Shown in pieces: positions 1-6,900 of a stretch of DNA of 9,436 nucleotides (position 1 is the stretch's first letter; each line of letters begins with the position of its first letter). Origin of the DNA: CAZTWC01 sp964617105 [NCBI: uncultured Myxococcia bacterium] (GTDB lineage: Bacteria > CAZTWC01); the NCBI GenBank assembly GCA_964617105.1, contig CAZTWC010000122.1, positions 565 to 10,000 on the forward strand. Direction: 5' to 3'. The notes under the pieces are model-generated. The model was not told the DNA's origin. It saw only the letters and a list, made by a program, of their open reading frames with translations, and ran no database searches. Made by a program: the position numbers and the translations under genes.

Positions 1-243
1 ATGACCGTGGTGGCCGGAGAGGATCAAAAAAAATTGGCCGGCCTGACCAGGGAAACTATGGCGAGTTATAGTCAAGCAGAAGATTTGATCAATGTGGGTG
101 CCTACGTAAAGGGCAGTAATCCAAAAATTGACTTTTCTATTGAAAAAATAGATGCTATAAATCAATTTTTACGCCAGGGTATCTTTGAAAATGTTGGGAT
201 GGAACAATCTTTACAAATATTGGAACACATTTTTGCTGAATAG
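1..243 (+). CDS. fliI: Flagellar export ATPase FliI, C-terminal end (5' truncated by window)
   Basis: Last 80 residues of the flagellum-specific type III export ATPase, the cytoplasmic F1-beta-like hexamer that drives export of flagellar rod, hook and filament subunits. What is seen: the stretch LINVGAYVKGSNPKID followed by INQFLRQGIFENV and a final QSLQILEHIF match the conserved FliI tail (pattern DLI-x-GAY-x-KG-x-P, then FLxQGxFE, then a helix ending in IF). The Walker A and B motifs lie upstream, outside the window. The ATG at position 1 is almost certainly an internal methionine: the family is about 430-460 residues long, and the first residues here already align to the helical C-terminal domain. 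Stop TAG at 241-243. It is followed after 76 nt by the MotE-like gene on the same strand, in keeping with a flagellar cluster. V-type or other type III secretion ATPases (SctN) are the alternative, but the neighbouring motE favours flagellar FliI. Confidence 0.92.
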   Translation: MTVVAGEDQKKLAGLTRETMASYSQAEDLINVGAYVKGSNPKIDFSIEKIDAINQFLRQGIFENVGMEQSLQILEHIFAE

Positions 244-289
244 TTGCCACCCGAATTCTCGCAACGAAGTTAATTCTCGGAAGGCAACT
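242..289 (+). other. Imperfect stem-loop in the fliI-motE gap (possible terminator or processing hairpin)
   Basis: Arm 242-254 (AGTTGCCACCCGA) pairs with 277-289 (TCGGAAGGCAACT): 11 of 13 positions are complementary, with a 7-bp outer and a 4-bp inner helix split by two mismatches and a 22-nt loop. It begins inside the fliI stop codon. No T-run follows; the next bases are AT-rich, so it is not a canonical intrinsic terminator. The octamer AATTCTCG also occurs twice inside it (254-261 and 272-279). It may attenuate read-through, stabilise or process the mRNA, or be chance. The structure is seen in the sequence; the role is inferred. Confidence 0.4.
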
Positions 290-319
290 GCTAATATTAT
301 TAAGTTATAAAAAAAGACC

Positions 320-943
320 ATGAATAGAGAGACTAATAATCGCTTTTTAAGGGACAGACTAATTCCCGGATGGATACCGGCAGTTTTGTTTTGCTGCTTT
401 TTATCAACCAGCTTTTTATCCTTATCCGCTTTCGCTCAGATCACTACCCAGGAAAATGATGAGAGGGAACCAGAAAGTATCTCCGATGTGCTCCGTTCAC
501 CCTGGGATGCCAATCTGTTCAATGCTATCGCCAAGGAGCGGGACCGGTTGAAACTAAAAGAAAAGGAGTTGCAGGAGAAGGAACAGCGGCTCGACCAATT
601 AAAGCAGGAGATAGAAGTCCAGGTGGCCCAGTTGGAAAAATATCGAAAAATGATTGAAGACGAGCGCAAAGAGATTGTCAAACTCTACAAAGACCAGGAG
701 CCTAAACGGCAGAAAAAGATCAAAATCCTGGTAAAGATGTATCAAAATATGAAAGCAGAGGAGGCGGCCAAAGTACTCCCCTCCATGGACGTGGAACTGG
801 TGGTGGATATTTTGTCCCGTCTAAAAGCCAAAAACTCCGGTAAAATCATGGAAAAACTGGAAGCCAAACTAGCCGCATCTTTAAGCGAAAAAATCGCCAA
901 AGTAAAAGAGATAAAAAAGATCAAGCAGAAATCGCCCTATTAG
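320..943 (+). CDS. motE: MotE-like periplasmic flagellar protein (MgtE_N-like C-terminal domain)
   Basis: A 207-residue protein. Residues 1-39 form a Sec signal peptide: basic start with several Arg, hydrophobic core WIPAVLFCCFLSTSFLSLSA, probable cleavage after AFA before Gln40. Residues ~70-130 are highly charged with heptad-like Leu/Lys/Glu spacing, a predicted coiled coil. Residues ~135-195 carry the MotE/MgtE_N-like helical domain, with MKAEEAAKVLPSMDVELVVDI and LSRLKAKNSGKIMEKL matching the family pattern of repeated EEAAKVLxxM / ILxRMKxxKAGKIL. In Sinorhizobium, MotE is a periplasmic chaperone for the motility protein MotC; in many other bacteria such genes sit next to fliI/fliJ and are only named flagellar. 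ATG 320 is chosen because a TAA lies in frame at 308-310. The Shine-Dalgarno is poor (only A-rich AAAAAAAGACC just upstream). The domain and location are well supported; the exact partner is inferred. Confidence 0.82.
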   Translation: MNRETNNRFLRDRLIPGWIPAVLFCCFLSTSFLSLSAFAQITTQENDEREPESISDVLRSPWDANLFNAIAKERDRLKLKEKELQEKEQRLDQLKQEIEVQVAQLEKYRKMIEDERKEIVKLYKDQEPKRQKKIKILVKMYQNMKAEEAAKVLPSMDVELVVDILSRLKAKNSGKIMEKLEAKLAASLSEKIAKVKEIKKIKQKSPY

Positions 944-944
944 A

Positions 945-958
945 TGTCCGTCCGGACA
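945..958. other. Inverted repeat between convergent genes
   Basis: TGTCCGTCCGGACA is a perfect inverted repeat: 6-bp arms with a 2-nt centre, or a 5-bp stem with a 4-nt loop. It fills most of the 21-nt gap between the motE stop (941-943) and the stop of the giant - strand gene (965-967). No T-run follows on either strand, so a bidirectional intrinsic terminator is possible but weak. It may also be a chance palindrome. Confidence 0.3.
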
Positions 959-964
959 CTGTTA

Positions 965-3900
965 TCACATTGCGAAACCACCTAGGTCAATACAATAACC
1001 ACCGGCACATTCAAATCCGGGTTGGCATTCAGAACTAGAGGCACAGCCAGTATAACTGCCGGTTATACATTGACCACCACCTTGACCACCGCTATTTATG
1101 CAAATCTGGCCGGTGGAGCAATCGGCATTACTGGTGCAACCGGATGAGGTTCCAGTGACACAATCGCCATCCTGGCAGACCTGGCCAGTGGAGCAATCAC
1201 TATCATCCATGCAAGAGCCCCCTTCATCTATACATTCGCCGCCCTGGCAGATTTGACCTTCACCGCAATCATCATCTGTATTACATTCTGGCGTCGGCCC
1301 CTCGCTCATCATACACTCTCCTTCTGAGCAAATTTGACCTTCACCGCAATCTGAATCACTGGTGCATCCGGCAGTTACCGTATCAAGGGCGCAAAGTCCT
1401 GTATTCTCATTACATATCTCACCTTCTTCGCAGTCAGCGTTACTAGCACAGGGTTCGATACAGACAGAATTGCCGCCAGCGGGCAGATGACAGATTGTGG
1501 TATCAGTACAAGTGTATTCCGGCATACCACCAGATATCAGGCACGACTCCCCGGTTTGTTGGTGACCTTCAAGAATAGGTTGCCAACAAACACCCCAGTC
1601 ATGAATAGGGTATCCTGAACAGGTCTGGTTATTTTTACAAGAATAGTTTGCGGTTCTGGAACAGATTTTAGCACATTTACCAGAGGCGCATATATAGCCA
1701 TCCTTGCAGCGTTGATTGGCTGGCAGCAATGCTCCTCCCTGTTCAGTTGAACAGGTTGCATTCTGACCTAAAAGAGCATCGGTTGGAAATGCACAAAAGC
1801 CCTCATTTTGAGAACCGCCAAATAGACAGATTTTATTATTTAAACAACCACTGTAAGGAAATGGGGCTTTGCCAGGATGGCATAACTCCCCACAAAGACC
1901 CCAGGTAGATACCGTTTCATTAGACAAATATGGATGGATGCAGGAAAACCCTTGGCCGCATTGATTGCCGGTTTGAGCCGGGTCACAGAGAGAGTGGCAT
2001 TCACCCAAATAGCAGAAAGAGCCGGCAGCACATGCCTTGGCATCATTGGTCGGATCCGGACAAGCCTGCCCTGGTAAGATAGCCAAAGAATCTTCGACTG
2101 AAGGAGCATAAACGCACATATTGGCACTACTCATCTTACCACTGGTGGGGTAACAGGTCCCGTTAGAGCCACAACTGCCTGGGTTCTTTAAATCACAAAT
2201 TCTTGAGCATACTCCATATGACGAAGTTGGTTGCCCAGATGCATCCACCGCCCAGTTGCAAGTGTTATACTCGGGATCACTACAGCCTCCGGTCTGTCCG
2301 GCCTGACAATATTTAGTGCAAATTCCATTAGAGCAAAACAAGCCCGGCTGGCAATCACCATCTTTGCCCAAATTATTTGCATCACAGGCCTGGCCAATCG
2401 ATTTCAGTTCCGATAATGGTTTACTCAAATCGTTACAAAGAGAAACATTATTATAACTGGTGGGATAGCAGGTGGCGTGGCTGGCTCCCTTGTCAGCACA
2501 ATCTTGATTAAAAAGATCACACTGCGCCTGGTTGATACAAATGCCGTAGTTGGGAGTTTGCAAATTATCGGGCCAGCAGGTCTGGTTAGTGGCACAGGAG
2601 TTTAGATTAGTTTTATTACAGGTTTTAAAGCATTGGTGCTCACCTGCTTTTGCATTAGGCAGACAAATTGATCCAGCCTGGCAATCGGAACTAACCACAC
2701 TTTGAGCGCCCCACAAGTCTAAACTCTGGGCAACACCGCACTTTTCGCCTGGCAGTTTACTGCCCAAAGCATCCAGGCATTTTCCTCCAAAAGTGGTTGG
2801 CCAACAGGTTTGGTCAGCCTGGCAATTATCGCTGGCAATCTCCTCTGTATTGGGATCACAAACCATAATTTGTTCATTGCTGCTTTTTACCAGTCTAAAG
2901 CCACCCTTTACCGGGCCATAGCCATAATTATCCTGGGCGTCTGGGTTTACCGGGTGACGAAAAGCAAAGCGGCACTGATGGGACCCACCGATAACCGAAC
3001 CCCCTCTCAAGATTCGTTCTGTTCCGGTGGTGGGACCAAGGGGATCGGTAAGTTGCAAATCATTATATGGTCCGTATAGATCCCATACCCACTCGGAAAC
3101 ATTGCCGATCATATCGTATAAGAGGAGATTATTGGCCTTTTTGCCGCCAACTTTTTGTAGTGAACTGTAGCCATCGCACCAGGCAACTTGGGAAATATTA
3201 TTGTAGTCTAACTCTGCGGCTTCTCCCGCCCGGGCAGCATATTCCCACTCCGCTTCGGTGGGAAGACGATAACCCTGGCAATCTAGACCTTTAAAAGTTA
3301 CCTGAGCACATTTCATCCCCTCTCCCGGCTTACCAATACAGTCAGATAAAGTGTAGCACTCCTCCAACCCATAATATTTAGACTTTATGTTGGCAAAGGC
3401 CAAAGCCTCGTAAAAAGTTACCTTAACCGGGCAATTTTTTTCGATACACAATTCGCTTTCGTCTCCTTCAAGGTAGTAACCTGGACCATTTTCACCGTCA
3501 TCATCTTCTTCTTCACATTCTACACACGGTGGCCCATCGACGTTACCGTCCGAGTGGCCATCTCCTTCGCTACCCTGGTTACCTTCCTCACTGTAGTGCC
3601 CAAAAGCCCAACTCCAAAGTCTATTGGTTACTTCATATCTGGAGGTAAAAAAACTGCGGGTGATTAAAACTTGATGTTGCGGTTTTTCAATCTCTGGTTG
3701 AGAGACAGATTCGAAAGATGAACCCATATTGAACATTCCGGCAGGAATTTTGGCATAAGTAGAGCCCCAGCCGGTTAAAGCCGGTGCATAACCAATATAG
3801 TGATTGGTTTTAATATCACCAACTTGCAGTTCGGTTCCCCAACAGTAGAGCCCTTTTTCCGGCATACTGATCCCGCAGGTAAAATTGCTGCCTGCCGAGA

Positions 3901-6900
3901 TGGACTGCCAGGTTAATTCACCAATCTTCTGGGGTTGAGGCCGGTGTTCCTGGGTGTTATCACCTAACTGTCCGGCGCCATTTTCGCCCCAGCACCAGAG
4001 AGAGTTATCCTCCTGGATGCCGCAACTATGAAATTCACCCAAACTGATAGCCAACCATTTTTTATCATCTAACAATAGGGTGGGTATATCTTTATCAACT
4101 TCAACACCAAAACCAATTTGCCCATAACCGCCACTGCCCCAGCAGAAAAGTTGGCCAGATTCTTTAATAGCGCAACTGTGATTATCTCCCACATCCAAAT
4201 CTTTATAGGGGCCAGCCCCCACTTTTTTGGGAACTTTAGTCTCGATTGTGGCTGCCAAGCCTAGCGCCCCAGCACTGCTGTAGCCCCAGCACCAGAGCGA
4301 GCCATCATTTTGGATGCCGCAGGTGTAATATGAGCCGGGAGCCACTTTTTTCCATTTGGCGGTGCCAACCTGGGCCGGCTTATCCCGAAGACGATAGTCA
4401 TTCAGGCCCAATTGCCCCATATCGTTATTACCCCAGCACCAAAGAGTCTGATCCGCTTTAATGGCGCAAGTGATGCCACCGCCTGCCTCTACCGACAGCC
4501 AGCCGGTTTGTGCCAGAGGAGTAAAGATGCTCTGGTCACTCACCTGCCCAACTCCCAATTGTCCATAACTGTTGTTACCAGTACAATAGAGTGAACCATC
4601 ATTGTTTAGGATACAGGAGTGGTAAAAGCCGGCGCCAATATTTATCGCCGGCTCTTTGGCAGTAGTGCTAAGCCAATAATACCTATCGGTGTTGCCCATC
4701 CCCAGTTGTCCATAGTCATTTCCGCCCATACACCACCATTTACCATCCATTGAATTGAGGGCACAAACATGGTTATGTCCGGCAGAAACAGATTTCCAGG
4801 ATGGACCGACACATTCTTGCCATTTTTTGTTTTCATAAAATTGCAAATTTCGTGGTTCATCAGGACAGGCGCGAACCGAAGTTTTACAGTGTCCATCTTG
4901 TTGAATAAATGGGTAAAAAGAATTACTTTCCAGGCAAGAAACCAATTGGCACTCAGACCATTGGTCATTACTCCAGGATTGCTTCCCAACACCATAGATA
5001 ATGTGGCATTCCCTGCTATTACTTACACAATGGTTATTTTCGACATGATAATCAGCAATACAGGTTTCTATTTCACATTCGCTCCAGGCATTAGCCTGGC
5101 TATCCCAAGTTTTTTGCCCGGTCCCAAACTCCATATCACAACTTTGCTCGTTGTCTTCACAGCGTTTGCTAACCTGCCCAATGTGTTGAGTTTCTGAGCA
5201 GAGTTGACATTTGCTCCAGGAAGAGGCTGCATCATCCCAGGTCTGAAAACCTTTATTCTTGTAGCAGATGCGGACAGATGGCTGGCAACGGCCAAATTCC
5301 AGATGAAATCCGCGGTTACAGAATTGAACTTTGCACTGGCCATAATGCTCTTTTCCACTGTCCCATAAAGCGATTCCCTGGCCATTTTCAATAGAGCAAA
5401 AATTAGTATCGCTAACACAAGATTGTTGCACTCCACTCTGGTTGGCTTCCAGGTGAAATCCCTGGTTGCACCGTTCGGTAATACAGTCGGACCAGGTTGA
5501 TGTTTGGCTGTCCCAAATTCGTTTGCCCACACCATTTGCCACCTGACAAATGGTGTGATTGTTTACACAACTCATTTGAGATTGTGTGACCTCCACATGC
5601 TGATCATCATCACAGGTAATACAGGGATCCCAGTCATTTTCATTCCAGGTTTGATAGCCCTGGCCAGAATGGCAGAGTTTAAGGTCAGATTGGCATTGAT
5701 CACTGGAAACATGAAAATATTGGTCACAACTCTCTATCTGGCAGGGACCATAGGCTTCGTTCTTATCACTCCAAACTTTTTTGCCTTTACCATTAATGAT
5801 TGGGCAAGATTGGATATTGCTAACACAACCTTTGTCCTCTTCGTGATAACCAGGGTCACAAATATTTTCACAGTCATCACCGATTTTGTTGCCATTTTTA
5901 TCTTCCTGATTAGCATTGGCTATGGTGGGACAATTATCCAAAGAGAAACGAATTCCGTCTCCATCTTCATCAATATCAGCAGGCACTCCAAAAAACACCG
6001 GACTTGGAGCAGATAGATTATTGACCTGGTCAAAGGCTCTGGCGGTCAGGCGGGTGAGTTTTCCAGGTTTAATCCAGGGGGCTTGCAAAAACAGTTCAAA
6101 CACCTGAACACCGGAGGGATCTGTAGATAGAACGCCTGAAGACAAAAGAGTTTTTACTCTGTCCTCAAAAGGTGATTCACTGCCGCCCTGGAATAGAAAT
6201 CCCGCAATATCAGAAGTGCCGCCACTAAAAAACAGGGCCACTTTGAGACCCCGTTCACCTGGCGTTACTCGGGTTTTTGGATCCCAAATCATCTTGGGTG
6301 CGGTTTGATCCAAGGTTATGGTCAAGAAAAAAGGTGCAGAAAAGCGGCCGGAACGATCTATCACCCGGACAAAAAATAGTTTGCTGCCGTCGGTCCCGGG
6401 GCTTGGAAGGTTATAGGCAAATTGGGAATCATCAATCCAGGGTTGAGAGGTTGAATCTACAAAAGACATATCCTTGGCTATTTGATAAGAGGCAATGCCG
6501 CTGCCAATCTTATCGTTGGCCTTGATCTCAATCATAACCTTTGGGCTGGTGGTGCTGGTGGTAGAGGGGGAGCCATCAGCCAGTTTGCCGTGAACTAAAG
6601 CCTGAACAATTACCGGATCTTTTAAATCAACAACAGTTTTTACCCCCACCGATTCTATCAGTTTATCTGTGCCATCAAAAAAATTTATGGTAAGCGTTTT
6701 TAGCCCTTCTGTATTGGAGAGGGTAACCTCTTTACGGGTTACGGCTGCTAATTGCAGCGGCGTATTGTCCAGCAAATCGCCCCGAATAGTTAGTTTTTGG
6801 GCGCCAGGAGGCAAATTGATAAGCAAGGTAACCTGGTTGGACTGCACATAACGCCCCTCTTCGATCACCACTTTGGCAATAGGCACATAAGTTGGGTCAA

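Noticed and set aside
1-243. A complete small protein starting at ATG 1.
   Set aside because: The sequence is the conserved tail of FliI, so the ATG is an internal codon at the window edge.
290-319. AT-rich stretch before motE as a promoter (TATAAA-like).
   Set aside because: No matching -35 element or flagellar sigma-28 or sigma-54 motif could be identified; AT-richness alone is not enough.
968-1450. Short repeated units that might be a CRISPR array.
   Set aside because: The repeats are coding, in frame, of variable length and with degenerate sequence; there are no constant repeats with unique spacers.
1537-2127. Small - strand frames of 74 and 95 codons inside the C-terminal Cys-rich part, which might signal a frameshift.
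   Set aside because: The main frame keeps its regular Cys spacing through the whole stretch, so there is no frameshift to explain.
2879-3757. FGE-fold domain as the variable protein of a diversity-generating retroelement.
   Set aside because: The domain is internal instead of C-terminal, and no reverse transcriptase or template repeat is seen in the window.
4642-5535. Open frames of 117 and 155 codons on the - strand in another frame (4642-4995, 5068-5535).
   Set aside because: They overlap the giant gene out of frame; the supported frame has clear conserved repeats here, and the alternatives show only shifted echoes of them.
5504-6016. A 170-codon open frame on the + strand opposite the TSP3 and Cys/Trp/His repeat region.
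   Set aside because: It lies entirely antisense to a well-supported coding frame, has no recognisable domain, and its hydrophobic content fits an antisense reading of Cys/Asn/Gln-rich repeats.
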